Assembly (NCBI GenBank): GCA_949358305.1
Contig: OX442315.1
Coordinates: 9,512,427 to 9,576,426, forward strand
DNA length: 64,000 bases
Reading direction: 5' to 3'
DNA from: Strigamia acuminata
Lineage: Eukaryota > Arthropoda > Chilopoda > Geophilomorpha > Linotaeniidae
Part shown: positions 32,915 to 44,749 of the stretch, piece after piece
Numbering within the stretch: position 1 is the first letter of the stretch
Layout: each line of letters starts with the position of its first letter
Made by a program: the position numbers and the translations under genes
Notes under the pieces: model-generated
Database searches by the model: none
Told to the model about the DNA's origin: nothing
What the model saw: only the letters and a program-made list of their open reading frames with translations

Positions 32915-34010
32915 CTCTTGCGGCTTTTGCGCTACGACAGCTCCAATTGTATAACGTCAACAAATAAATGATGTTATTTACGGCTTGTCCAATATCTTAT
33001 ACCTAATTAACAATAATTTGCTTCATATCTTAGCAAATTTTGTAAATTTCCTGTCTAATGGTGAATAGATGCGTTCAAAGTTCCTGTTTATACTATTTGT
33101 GTATTTTTTGTATGCAAAAACGCGCCTAATTGTGAATGTGTTTATTTTTGGGCCGATTTATAGCGAAGTTTTCTAGTTTTTGGGTCTTGCAAGTATTAAA
33201 TGGTGATTAAAAATTCCATCATTTCAATCAACTAACAAATTGTGGTTCACTTGTTTGAGCACAACTAAGCCTTTACTCACGTTTTAGGAGGTGGATGCGT
33301 CGCCTCAAAGTGGCATATGACGATTCGTGGCAGCCATTTTGGAATATTTCCGTTTTTGTCTTTTTGGCGACGATTTTCGACCGTATTTAAGCGTCCATTC
33401 TGTTTATAGAAATCCCACAAACGGTAAAACAAAAAACAGAAACTCTAAAGTATTTTAACCAAATTAATTTTCCTAAACGCGGCACAAACTCGACGTGCGT
33501 GACGCCATCTTGAATCCCGCTGTAAAATCCACAACCAGACATAAACCACTTCAAAAATCCACTTTTTTTACAAAAATTAATTTTTTTATTAAACAATCCA
33601 TCTTTTTACAGACACACACACACAAAAAAAAACAATGTTCAGCAAAACCAATCAACAAGTGCCCACCATCCTCATTACCCCTGTCTCCTTCAATCCTTTG
33701 AACAAGACCAAAACAAAAAAAAAATAAAAAAAATAAAAAACAATTCCCAACTCTCATGTCACAGGTCACGCAACAGTGTACGTCAGCCCAGTCTTATTAA
33801 TGAAACATAATTACAGGGTGCACTTGGGCCCTACCTGTGCAATCCCCCAGAGATTAGGTCTCCGAAGTACTCCACAACTCATAACTTATTCATCTTAGAT
33901 AAAACTTTGAAAAACAACAATATTTTATCGCTTCACATTTAAAAAAAATCAAAGAAATAAAAAATAAAAAAATAAATATAAATATAAAAAAACCAACTTT
34001 TTGGAAAAAG
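32915..34010. other. Single-copy intronic sequence
   Basis: 33270-33530 is GC-richer and may be regulatory. An (AC)n tract is at about 33611-33624. No gene recognised. Confidence 0.4.
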
Positions 34011-34620
34011 GCTTTTATATTGGTGCTTCAAATCGCCGCCAGAGTGCGCGCGGATTGTTTCGCGATTGCCATGACCGTGCTAAAAGACGTTTTAAAGCTA
34101 AAGCACAGTACTCATAAGCTTTCAGAGTCTAAATATTTTTACAGTCTTAATTTTTCAGACTACGAACATTCAGAATGTTCAGATTGTCACGTCGCAAACG
34201 AAATGATTCCGCTGTGTTTTTCCGTGCGCGGAAATTCTTTGATACACGCAATCCACGTCTTGTAATTACAAATGGCGACCACTTTTACAAAACATTGTAG
34301 TTTGGTTGTGCAAAATAAATGGATTACAGTATTTTTAAATTAATAATTAATAATAAATAATAAAATAAATTAATCAAACATCTTTAGTATTATCCGTCTT
34401 TGTATTCAGTATCCACCTCCATCTTGTGAACGACCGGTCACGATTAAAATTCACCAATTAAAAAACAAAATATATGGGCAAATAGGAATTTTTATTTCAG
34501 AAAAAAGTATCGGGCAAACATTTCGGCCTCCATTATAGCATATAGGTTCTGCCAGGTGGCGCTATCAACACCGGAAATCGAAATAAACAAACAAACACAA
34601 ACATTCATGCCAAGTTAAAA
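34011..34620. promoter_or_regulatory. Mixed single-copy block with a CTCF-like site at 34553-34564
   Basis: CCAGGTGGCGCTA matches the core 3' half of the CTCF motif (AGRKGGCRSYA) exactly; the 5' part (CTG for CCA) does not. Nothing coding. Confidence 0.35.
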
Positions 34621-35640
34621 AAAATTAAAAGCCTTTAAAAAGAAAAAAAATATTTGGACCCAAAATAAAAGAAGAAAGAGCCCAGAGTTAACCACTGTGA
34701 TTAGCAGAATGGCACTATTCATTTGTCACATTCCAAGGTGAGTGTGTACCTACTTATTACCCAACACACCACAAACCCATATTCAACCGCAAAAATGGTC
34801 GACATGTTGACAGTGGAATCAAACACGCCAAGTCGATGTTTTTTGCTTTTTTGAGGGTTGTAATTAGCGGCACTTAAGTAATTACTGTTTTAAAACGAAT
34901 TACAAGTGTTTTGGACGTGTTGACTATATTTTTGTTCATTGAAATTGATGTTTCGTTGATTTATCTCCGTGTTTTTAAGAGCGCGGGAAATGGCGCTCGG
35001 TTCGGCCGACTGAGACTCGTCCGATGCGGCCGGCTTCGTGGTTGTTTTCCGTGCTTTTAGTTGCGTCGAATTTCGTGCGAATGTATCGTTTTAATGTGGA
35101 ATTTCAGTGTCGAATGGAACAAATGTTTACGAAATTAATTTTAAAAAATGGATTTTTAATTTAAAATGTAAATTAAAGCCGAAATCCACGACAAATCGCA
35201 AAAACGTAAAATTTTCTTTCAAATTAACACCAAATTACACTTTAAAAAAATTTAATTTCATCCAAAATCCTCAATTTATAACAAAACCCGTTTAAAAAAC
35301 AACAACAATCTCGCAAAAATCCACCCCGATCCAAGCACGGAACACCTCCAAAACCCAACCCGCACTCGACGAGCCTCTGCCGGCCCAACCCTCACCAAAT
35401 CCCCGCACAACCCCAAGCACGGAAAACACAAACCAACCAAGCCGACCCAACCTCATCCAACGCCGCCCGAATCACCCACCTTTCCCGCACTACCCAATTC
35501 TACCCCCAAAAAACCAAAATAAAAACCAAAACCCAATCCAAACCAACAAAACTCACAAAAAAACTCAATTTTAACAATTTTTCCAAAATAAAAAAAAATT
35601 AAAAACTCCAAAAAAAAAAAATTAAAATTTCTCATTGCAG
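34621..35640. other. Single-copy intronic sequence, AT-rich then C-rich
   Basis: Chance frames only. 34980-35070 is a small CpG patch. Confidence 0.4.
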
Positions 35641-36240
35641 GTGCGAATTTCGCATCCAACTCGTCCTAATGCGATTTGCATGGAATTAGAGAGAGTAGCA
35701 ATAGGATCATGAAGATGGGGAGTGTGGTAAGGGGGACTAGGGTAATCAAGCGTCGCCAGAGGGCGAATGAAGACGAGGCGTCGCAGTCAATTTGATCGAG
35801 AGTGGGCCAACGAAAAAGCCAATCAAATTACACGGCTCGCACGCCCGAATTAATCTGCATTTCAATTTGACTCGGCTGAATATTAAGGCGGCGCGAGGAC
35901 ACCTGGTGGCGAAGATGCGAGTCAGGTGCGCGCAATCTATTCCTTGACCGGGGTCGTAAACGAGGGGTTGTTGGGGATTGGGGAAGGAGGAAAAGTGGGC
36001 AAACGAGTCATTTGGGAGATGGAGAATGTCGAGGGTAGAAGATGAAATGGTTCGGGCTTTAATTGGGGTGCTCAACGTGTTGCTAGACAAAGATGAGGGG
36101 ATTAGCAAGTGCATTTGCGCGAATTTTTGTGCAAACAAAGTCGAAAAAAGACGTTGGCGATGCTTGAATAGTGTTGGAAACGGTAGTGCCGAATTCGGTT
36201 GTTTTAGGTTGGAATTTTAGAGGAAATTGGCAGTGTCGAG
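35640..36240. promoter_or_regulatory. Enhancer-like GC-richer element
   Basis: It contains ATTTGCAT (POU octamer, 35671-35678), GCCAATCAAATT, CCGAATTAATCTGC and CAGGTG E-boxes, and is non-repetitive. It runs into a satellite array at 36300. The minus-strand open frame at 35746-36138 has no domain. Confidence 0.4.
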
Positions 36241-36299
36241 TAAAGGTTCAAGAAGAGTCGATAAAATCGTGTGGAATTTAGCAAAATGTAGAGAAAAAT

Positions 36300-36500
36300 C
36301 GCTTTGAGGATTTTTCAATAAAATCGACTAAACTCATGAAAAATTAGTAAAATCGACTACAATATAATAAAAAATTAGTCAAATCGACTTAAATATAATA
36401 AAAAACCAATTAAATCGATCAAATTATTAGGAACAATCAATAAAATCGATTAAATTATTAGGAAAAATCAATAAAATCGACTAAAATATAATGAAAAACC
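36300..36500. repeat. Minisatellite, about 28-bp unit (AAACCAATAAAATCGACTAA), first part
   Basis: Seven or so copies, interrupted at 36501 by a transposon and continued at 37548. Confidence 0.9.
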
Positions 36501-37547
36501 GGGGATTCATAACTGGCGCGAAATGAATTGGCGCGGAATTATTTTTTTTTGACAGACCCGTATTTCAGTAAATTGAACTGGCGCGAAATGAATAAGCGCG
36601 AAATTTTCAAGTCAATTGTTGAATTAGCGCGGAATGCCAACATTGTTAATTGAATAAGCGCGGAATTTGGAAATAATTTCAGACTGAATAAGCGCGGAAT
36701 TGGGAAATGGTTTCAGACTGAATAAGCGCAAAATTTGGAAAAAATTGGAAACTGAATAAGCGCAAAATTTGGAAAAAATTGGAAACTGAATAAGCGCAAA
36801 ATACGAAAAACAATGCAAGTTTTTAATTTGTTGTTGAATTTTTTTGTTTTCTGGTGGTGAACGACAACCAAAACCAATTGATGAACTCATCTGCCAAATT
36901 CTGGACTCCAAAAACCACTTTTAAACTTCAAAACATCATCCGGATCACTAAAACACCAATCCAAAGTCGCATTTAATTTTTCCCAAAAACCATTTTGAAT
37001 TAAATGACGAATCAAATCGTACGTCACAAGCACATTGTTTTCAAACAAACTTTTCTTAAACTGATCAATCCCTTCAAAATCATTTTCTAAACACCACCCC
37101 AAAAATTTATCCAGCTTTGTGAAATCTGCTCCGGTAGATTCAAACAGAGCAGTTGACAACATTCTTTTGAACAAATCACGATGTGAATTTTTCTGCTTGA
37201 ACTCGGTTGCATAATCGAAAGTAGATTTGACTTGCAATCGTTGTAGCAACGTTCACTATCAATGCCGTCATGAAAAACAACAACAAAATAAAAACAAAAT
37301 TGCCTGAGCGCGGAACAAAACAAATACACCATTCCGCGCTCAGGCAATTTCTAAAGTTGCCTGAGCGCGGAATGAAATAAATACACCATTCCGCGCTCAG
37401 GCAATTTCAAAAATAGCCTGAACGCGGAAAGCAAGCATGCCCAATTGAATTGGCGCGAAATGAATAAGCGCGAAATGAATAAGCGCGGATGAATAAGCGC
37501 GGAATAAAATTCCGCGCTTATTCATTTCGCGCCAGTTATTGTAACCC
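36501..37547. mobile_element. hAT-like element, 8-bp duplication, unusual 120-codon frame
   Basis: The 1047-bp element splits the CAATAAAATCGACTAAA satellite and is bounded by GAAAAACC on both sides (36493-36500 and 37548-37555). The duplication length fits the hAT superfamily, though GAAAAACC also occurs in the satellite unit. Terminal inverted repeats read ATAACTGGCGCGAAATGAAT from each end. Subterminal regions carry many GAATAAGCGCGGAAT words (36590-36790, 37430-37510), and 37299-37406 holds tandem GC-rich hairpins of TTGCCTGAGCGCGGAA. No hAT transposase signature is seen. Confidence 0.8.
36887..37249 (-). CDS. Unrecognised 120-codon frame inside the hAT-like element
   Basis: The frame begins TTG (no ATG until codon 30) and ends with a stop at 36887. 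It looks like real protein, not repeat translation. Two related helical-looking segments, FTKLDKFLGWCLENDFEG (about residues 43-60) and FWEKLNATLDWCFSDPDD (about 88-105), share a [K]L..[FT]L.WC pattern spaced about 45 residues, followed in each case by a ..FK(K/S) box. I do not recognise the family, and it has no transposase motif. It may be a captured host-gene exon or a decayed element-encoded accessory protein. A stop just upstream in frame suggests that the 5' part is lost or lies across a frameshift. Confidence 0.4.
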   Translation of the reverse strand: MLQRLQVKSTFDYATEFKQKNSHRDLFKRMLSTALFESTGADFTKLDKFLGWCLENDFEGIDQFKKSLFENNVLVTYDLIRHLIQNGFWEKLNATLDWCFSDPDDVLKFKSGFWSPEFGR

Positions 37548-38065
37548 GAAAAACCAATAAAATCGACTAAATTTTGATGAAAAACCAATAAAATCGATTA
37601 AAATATAATGAAAACCCAATAAAATCGACCAAATTATAATGCAAAACCAATAAAATCGACGAAATGTTTATGAAAAACCAATAAAAACGACTAAATTATT
37701 ATGAAAAATCAATAAAAACGACGAAATTATTATAAAAAAATTATTAAAAACGACTAAATTATAATAAAAAATCAATAAAATCGACTAAAACATTATGACA
37801 AACCAGTGAAATGACTAAATTACCATAAAAAAATCAACAAAATCTACTAAATTATCACAAAAAACGAATAAAATCAACAAAATCTACTAAATTATCACAA
37901 AAAAACGAATAAAATCAACGAAAATATAATAAAATCGCCTAAAACCTAATTTAAAAATCAACAAAATCTACTAAATTATCACAAAAAACTAATAAAATCA
38001 ACGAAAATACAATAAAATCGCCTAAAACCTAATTTAAAAACCAACAAAATCAACTAAAACAACAA
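37548..38065. repeat. Minisatellite, about 28-bp unit, second part
   Basis: Continuation of the 36300-36500 array: about 15 copies drifting to CAACAAAATCTACTAAATTA. Confidence 0.9.
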
Positions 38066-38230
38066 AAATCAATAAAAACAAACTAAAAAAAAAATCCTTT
38101 TCCATCAAAACCAAAACATCCAAAAAAACCACCCCCAAACACCCCCATTCCATCAAAAACCCCATAAAACCGCATCCCAATCCCCAATGATCCCCCAATT
38201 AACCCTTCCCCATCCAACCCCCACCAAACC
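38066..38230. other. A/C-rich low-complexity sequence
   Basis: No gene. Confidence 0.5.
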
Positions 38231-38850
38231 AGACACGCCGGAGTCGCCAAACAATGTCCACCTCAATTGCCCAGCTCACCTGTGGTCACTTCCCGACCCC
38301 AGGTGCCTCTCCAAATGGTGTTGATGACCCCGTCCGGTCTCCAGAGCCCCATACCCCCGCGCCGAGGGGTAGGGCGCCCGATTCCGAGCCCAGATACCAT
38401 TAGGGCCACTCTGCACGGCCCTTACCTTTCATGTGGGCGGACCGTGGCGCCACGCGCCTGCCGACCAACGACCCCAAGGACGATTCGGGTCAAGGGTCGC
38501 TCAGCTCGGCGCGATAAGCATCTCGGGGTGCGCGCCCGCGCCGGTGCCGTCAATGGAGTGGGGGTGGCGAGCGTGGATGAATGGAGGGACGGCGAGGGAA
38601 TCGTTGCGGTGTTTTATGGGTATTTTTGGCCGAGACAAGTGCGTGGATGTCGGTCAAGGACGGTGGTGGTCGTAAAATCATTTGTGTTTGGAAGTTTGAA
38701 GTTTTTTTTTTTTTTTTTTGTTCGGGGGGGTGGTGGGAGGTGGGCTCATTTACCTGTTGGTGATGGGGGTCGGTCAAAGCAGTTTATGGCGGCGTGGAGG
38801 AGATTCAAGGTCGGGGTAGTTGGGAAACAATGAAGCGGGTGAGTGTTTGA
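38230..38850. promoter_or_regulatory. CpG-rich island in AP-2 intron 1
   Basis: Dense CpG at 38330-38600. On the minus strand it has two donor-like sites, AAAG|GTAAGG at about 38421-38426 and CACAG|GTGAGC at about 38272-38277, but ATG-started frames to them end in phase 1, which does not suit AP-2 exon 2. Non-coding first exons remain possible. Frames on both strands are island shadows. Confidence 0.35.
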
Positions 38851-39085
38851 TGTTGGTTTTAAGTTGTTGATGTTGTTGTTGTTGTTGGTTGGTGGGTTTT
38901 TTGGGGGTTTTGGTAGTGGTTGGGAATTTGTTTATTTATTTGCGTTTTTTAATTTTATTTTTTTGGATTAAAAGAGGAAGTGAAGGATGGGGGAAGCGCC
39001 GTAATAAAAATAATGTGTTTAGATTTCAGTTTAAAAAATTAAAGTGTTGCACAACACATCATGAAATAGCAAAATAAACCAAAAA
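38851..39085. other. G/T-rich sequence with (GTT)n
   Basis: (GTT)n at about 38870-38890. No gene. Confidence 0.5.
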
Positions 39086-39480
39086 TAAACAAAATTATCT
39101 TTAAAAACGTAAAAATATCTTTAAAAAAACCGAAAATATTTCAAAAAAACCAAAAATATTTCAAAAAAACCGAAAATATTTCAAAAAAACCGAAAATATT
39201 TCAAAAAAACCGAAAATATTTCAAAAAAACAGAAAATATTTCAAAAAAACCGAAAATATTTCAAAAAAAACCAAAAAATGTCTTTAAAAAACCTAAAAAT
39301 GTCTTTAAAAAACCTACAAATACCTTTAAAAACCTAGAAATATCTTTAAAAACCTAGAAAAATCCCAAAAATCCTAAAAATGCCCCTAAAAACTCACTCA
39401 AATCATCCTTAAAAACCCAAAAACATCCTTAAAAGCCAAAAAAAAACATCCTTAAAACCAATAAAATATCCTAAACAACC
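39085..39480. repeat. Minisatellite, about 20-bp unit (AAAACCGAAAATATTTCAAA)
   Basis: Near-identical 20-bp copies at 39120-39265, then diverged AAACCTAAAAATATCTTTAA copies. Confidence 0.95.
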
Positions 39481-40060
39481 TAAAAACTAACTCAAAAGAT
39501 AATAAAAAATTCACAATCATCCTTAAAAACCCAAAAAGTCACTCAAAATTCCTAAAAACCAACACAAAAACTTAAAAACCCAACCAAGACATTCTAAAAA
39601 TTCCAAAATCTCACTCAAAAATCCCCGAAAGCCTGAAAAGCCTAAATTAGGCACTCAAAGCATCCAAAATATCTTCCCCATCCAAATCGCCATTCCCATC
39701 TAAATCCCATCCAAAATCACCCCAATAATCACCTCAAAACACCCAATAAAACTCAATTACCCCCACCCCCGACCCAAAACAACACTAAACACGCACCAAA
39801 CTTTCGAGCCCCCCCCCCCATCCCATCCATACCCCATAGCCCATAGCCCCACCTACATGACCCTCAACCCCCTACAAAAAAAATTGTAAAAATATCGACC
39901 CCCACAAACAATAAACCCAACCCCTACATTTATCCATGTCCATTCAAAGCGGTAAAACGCTCAGATTATTTTTAGACAACCCCTCATTTTGCGTGGACGT
40001 GGCATAGACCCATAGACACTTTACAAGGGGCCATTAAACAAGGTAATGTGAATTACAGGT
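39481..40060. other. A/C-rich intronic sequence
   Basis: Decayed satellite words to about 39660, then C-rich sequence without a gene. Confidence 0.5.
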
Positions 40061-40074
40061 GTAGGGCAATTGAA

Positions 40075-40950
40075 TGGGGAAAAAATCGAATGGAGCTGAG
40101 AGAGAAGGGGGGAGTAAGCCAATTTTGCGAAAAATTTTTACTTTTAGTTTTATTTTTGGAGCCAAGGTAGAAGGGGGGAGTAAGCGAATTTTGCGAAATT
40201 TTTTACTTTTGGAGCTGAGAAAGACAAGGGGGGAGTAAGCTAATTTTGCGATAATTTTTCCTTTTGGAGCTGAGAAAGACAAGAGGGGAGTAAGCTAATT
40301 TTGCGATAATTTTTCCTTTTGGAGCTGAGAAAGACAAGGGGGGAGTAAGCTAATTTTGCGATAAATTTTACTTTTGGAGCTGAGGAAGCGAAGGGGGGAG
40401 TAAGCTAATTTTGCGAAAAATTTTTACTTTTAGTTTTATTTTTGGAGCTGAAAAAGCGAAGGGGGGAGTAAGCGAATTTTGCGAAAAATTTTACTTTTGG
40501 AGCTGAGAAAGCGAAGGGGGGAGTAAGCTAATTTTGCGATAATTTTTCCTTTTGGAGCTGAGAAAGACAAGGGGGGAGTAAGCTAATTTTGCGATAATTT
40601 TTACTTTTGGAGCTGAGGAAGCGAAGGGGGGAGTAAGCTAATTTTGCGAAAAATTTTTACTTTTAGTTTTATTTTTGGAGCTGAGAAAGCGAAGGGGGGA
40701 GTAAGCGAATTTTGCGAAAAATTTTACTTTTGGAGCTGAGAAGGGGGGAGTAAGCGAAGGGGGGAGTAAGCTAATTTTGCGATAATTTTTACTTTTGGAG
40801 CTGAGAAAGCGAAGGGGGGAGTAAGCGAATTTTGCGAAAAATTTTACTTTTGGAGCTGAGAAAGCGAAGGGGGGAGTAAGCTAATTTTGCGATAATTTTT
40901 ACTTTTGGAGCTGAGAAAGCGAAGGGGGGAGTAAGCGAATTTTGCGAAAC
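40075..40950. repeat. Minisatellite, about 54-bp unit with GGGGGGAG
   Basis: About 16 copies of GGAGCTGAGAAAGCGAAGGGGGGAGTAAGCTAATTTTGCG-type units (quoted in two parts: GGAGCTGAGAAAGCGAA and GGGGGGAGTAAGC), each followed by an A/T-rich tail. All G-runs lie on the plus strand. Unit lengths alternate between about 52 and 66 by an extra TTTTAGTTTTA block. Confidence 0.95.
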
Positions 40951-41264
40951 TTTTTTATTTTTTATTTTTTTGAATTTGTTTTATTATTGCGTTGTGATGT
41001 ACGGTGTGAGGTTGACAGTTTGTTTTCATTAGTGTCACCTCCTACGGTTTTATGGATCGCCGTGAAGATCCAATTAAACACCGCTTGCTACGTCTTAAAT
41101 TTGCGGGGTTTGGAGAGGTTGATAAAACAATGTCGTCAATTAAAAGTGTGGCAATTAATTTGGGTTTTTTTGGGGGTTTTTAAATTATTTTTTTTTGGGT
41201 GGGGGAATTTTTGGAATTAGAATGTTGATTGGATCAAAAAGAGTAATTTTATAAGTAGAAATGT
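40951..41264. other. Single-copy sequence
   Basis: A plus-strand 92-codon frame here has no domain and is T-rich. Not called. Confidence 0.35.
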
Positions 41265-41705
41265 ATGAAATGTGTAAAATTTATTTGTAAATTGTAAAAT
41301 TTCTTCATTAATTGTAAAATTTTCTCATAAATTGTAAAATATTCTCATAAATTGTAAAATTTTCTCATAAATTGTAAAATTTCTTCAAAAATTGTAAAAT
41401 TTCTTCATAAATTGTAAAATTTCTTTGTAAATTGTAAAATTTCTTCATAAATCATAAAATTTCTTCAAAAATTGTAAAATTACTTCATGAAATGTAAAAT
41501 TACTTCATGAAATGTAAAATTACTTCACGAATTGTAAAATTAAATCAAAAATTAAAAATTAAATTAAAAAGTGTAAAATTAAATTAAAAAGTGTAAAATT
41601 AAATTAAAAAGTGTAAAATTAAATTAAAAAGTGTAAAATTAAATTAAAAAGTGTAAAATTAAATTAAAAAGTGTAAAATTAAATTAAAAAGTGTAAAATT
41701 AAATC
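41265..41705. repeat. Two adjoining 20-bp minisatellites
   Basis: 41265-41540 has AATTGTAAAATTTCTTCATA (about 13 copies). 41550-41700 has TAAATTAAAAAGTGTAAAAT (about eight near-identical copies). The second looks young. Confidence 0.95.
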
Positions 41706-42120
41706 AAACACTTCAAAATTACACCAAAATCCACTAAAATTAGATTACAAAACTCTAAAATTAAATTATAAAACTATAAACTTAAATCACAGAACAGTAA
41801 AATTAAACTATAAAACAGTAAAATCAGATTACAAAACTGTAAAACCACATCAAAAATTGCAAACCTAAACCTAAAATCCACAAAACTTCACCAAAACCTC
41901 TAAAAATCAACTCAAAAATTTAACCAAACCTATAAAAACCAACTCAAAAATTCCAAAAACTCCACCAAACCTAAAAACAACTCACAAACTTTCACAAAAC
42001 CAACCAAAAATCCAAACCATGTCTCTTAATTTCTCTTGCAAATTACCCACAAAAAAAAAACCCAAAAAAAACCCCAAAAATAAAAAAAAAACCCAAAAAA
42101 AAAATCCAAAAAAAAAAAAT
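41706..42120. other. A-rich low-complexity sequence, decayed satellite
   Basis: Gradual loss of the 20-bp unit, then A/C-rich words and poly-A. Confidence 0.6.
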
Positions 42121-42660
42121 TAAATATTTTCCCTTCAAAAAGTGTAATCATGAATGAGAGCAAGAGCAAGGGAGGAATTCGATGCAATAGCCCAACCCAT
42201 CCTAAGAGGGAGCATTGAACAGACACGCGCACTGCACAACGCACCTGACAACCTGCTATTAACCTCAAATCATTGAGTTCCAGGCTGCAACAACACACAA
42301 CCAATCACTAAACATGACATAAAACCACACCATCCAACCCACACCTCAAAAAAACGCAAAAAAAAAACCAAAAAAACCCCAAAACAAAAAAAAAATCCCC
42401 TTACCCCCCCACGCCCACACAAAAATCGCGAAAAACCCCCATTTTCCGAACCCCAAAACCAAAACTGCGATAAGAAAATCTGCACTCACCATATTGTAGA
42501 CAGGGTTGCTTTTAACTGGTTTACACTGAGCCGAATGTGGGCACGTGCGCGCGATACACGTGGGTCGAACTGGCTACGGGCCAAATGTGTCACGGGATCC
42601 AATCCGCTCGAATCTCATCGCATCCGCGCCATTTTTAATTCTGCAGGTGCGCGATTTTTA
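42121..42660. promoter_or_regulatory. Single-copy block with a strong minus-strand donor
   Basis: At 42485-42490 the minus strand reads AATATG|GTGAGT. A phase-0 frame (CKPVKSNPVYNM) precedes it but has no ATG except at the junction. An internal 36-bp exon with the acceptor GGCTCAG is possible but weak. 42535-42660 is CpG-rich. Confidence 0.25.
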
Positions 42661-42834
42661 TTTTTATTTTTATTTTTTTAGCTTTTGACTTTTTTTGCTC
42701 GTCGAAGGATTGTTTCGAATGCAAATTGGCGTGGAAATAAAAACGACCAATGTCGTGTAAAAACGGGGCAAAAACAAGAAAATGTGCACATGTCGCCGCC
42801 CAATCCGAAATTTGAAGGTTAAAAAGAAGCACGC

Positions 42835-43187
42835 GTTCGGAAAACTAAATTCCGGTTGTACGAGGTCGATTTTGGGCGTTTTGCGCATTGAAAACTGCAT
42901 GTAAACACGCGTGCGTGCGAAAATTAAATACTTCGATCAGAATATCGTCGGATCGATGTGAAATGAGCTAAAACACGATTTCCGGGGTCGGAATTTGATT
43001 TGTTTAACGGCGGAAATAGATCGACAACCATTTTGTTGTTCCAGATAATCAAAATGCATTATGGGTAATTCACGTGTGACATCATCTTTACCGGAAAACT
43101 AATGCCACGTAAACGCATAGTTATCCGGATGAATAAAATCCGAATTTCAACTTATCTGGAAAACTGAGTACATGCAAACACGGCATT
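42835..43187. mobile_element. Truncated copy of the 51407-51972 element
   Basis: Shares TTGGGCGTTTTGCGCATTGA, AAACTGCATGTAAACAC, ATATCGTCGGATCG and the final TTATCTGGAAAACTG in the same order with the copy at 51.5-51.97 kb. The left end is missing. Confidence 0.85.
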
Positions 43188-43189
43188 TG

Positions 43190-43915
43190 ATTTGCAATTG
43201 ATTTTCTAGATTTGCAATTGATTTTCTAGATTTTCAATTGATTTTCTAGATTTGCAATTGATTTTCTAGATTTTCAATTGATTTTGTAGATTTTCAATTG
43301 ATTTTCTAGATTTTCAATTGATTTACTAAATTTTCAATTGATTTTCTAGATTTGCAATTGATTTTCTAGATTTTCAATTGATTTGCAATTGACTTTATAG
43401 ATTTGCAATTAATTTTCTAGATTTTCAATTGATTTGCAATTGATTTTCTAGATTTTCAATTGATTTGCTAGATTTGCAATTGATTTGCTAGATTTGCAAT
43501 TGTTTTTCTAGATTTTTAATTGATTTGCTAGATTTTCAATTGATTTGCTAGATTTGCAATTGATTTGCTAGATTTGCAATTGTTTTTCTAGATTTTTAAT
43601 TGATTTGCTAGATTTTCAATTGATTTGCTAGATTTGCAATTGATTTGCTAGATTTGCAATTGATTTGCTAGATTTGCAATTGATTTGCTAGATTTGCAAT
43701 TGTTTTTCTAGATTTTTAATTGATTTGCTAGATTTTCAATTGATTTGCTAGATTTGCAATTGATTTGCTAGATTTGCAATTGATTTGCTAGATTTGCAAT
43801 TGATTTGCTAGATTTGCAATTGTTTTTCTAGATTTTTAATTGATTTGCTAGATTTTCAATTAATTTGCTAGATTTGCAATTGATTTGCTAGATTTGCAAT
43901 TGATTTTCTAAATTT
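43190..43915. repeat. Minisatellite, 20-22-bp unit (TTTGCAATTGATTTTCTAGA)
   Basis: More than 30 copies. Each contains the palindromes CAATTG and CTAGA(T). From 43470 a 132-bp-scale higher-order pattern repeats (a TTGTTTTTCTAGATTTTTAA variant every fifth to sixth unit), showing recent block duplication. Confidence 0.95.
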
Positions 43916-44690
43916 GCATATCACAAACAATATCCCAGCAAGCTTTGCTCGAATGCCGGCCTAGCGTAAGAAAATCCGCCAATTTGTCTTTGCTGTTAAA
44001 ATTTTCCGTCTCCAGGTGGAGACTCCGTATGCGCCTCCAATGTCATCCGCCACTGACAACGTTGCGCCATCTAACGACAAACTCTCAAACTACCACACCA
44101 ACATAATTTTCTCCCTCAATCTGCGCAGCACCCAACAAATCCACACCACAATCCCTTTGCTTTTTCCTTCCGAAAAACCGCCACCGAACCTCAGTAGCCG
44201 ATCACGCATTCCCAGACCCCGAAGCGCAACCTCATTTCAAGACCCCCTCTTCAATAAATTAAAACAGGACAATCCTCGAAACGAAAACGGAAACCAGTGC
44301 CAGGAACAAAAATAAAAACAAAAATTTGCAACACCACAATGGAAAACAATTCCCACCAAAAGATGGCGCTGGACCAACCCCCGTCGACCAGTCCGCTGAC
44401 CACTCGAAATCAAAATAACATTAAAAACACAACAAACAACCCCACCCCACATAGTTCTTGATGTGGATTGATGGATTGTGGAAGATTGTTGCGGAGAAAC
44501 ACAAAAACTAAACCACACCGTATAAGGGTTACGACGGAAGTCCCGTTACAATTTTATTTAACGTTAAAAACGTTGAGCATCCTGGTCACAGCACCATCCT
44601 GGTCACGGCACCATAAATCAAATTCTGGCGCTATTACAAAACTATCATCATAGAATATAACGCTACAATAGCTCTACATTGCAGCACCGT
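43916..44690. other. Single-copy sequence
   Basis: Balanced block at 43925-44240 with chance frames. No domain seen. Confidence 0.35.
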
Positions 44691-44749
44691 TACTACTATA
44701 CCCTATTTTACCGATTAAGAGTCGCCCTCGAATTGTAGCCGCCCTTTTA

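Noticed and set aside
34553-34564. Confident CTCF insulator
   Set aside because: Only the 3' half of the motif matches; kept as a note within a regional entry.
38267-38833. 188-codon plus-strand frame
   Set aside because: CpG-rich sequence followed by T and G runs; no domain, no start or donor support.
43190-43915. CRISPR-like regular repeats
   Set aside because: Units are contiguous and near-identical with no unique spacers; the context is clearly animal.
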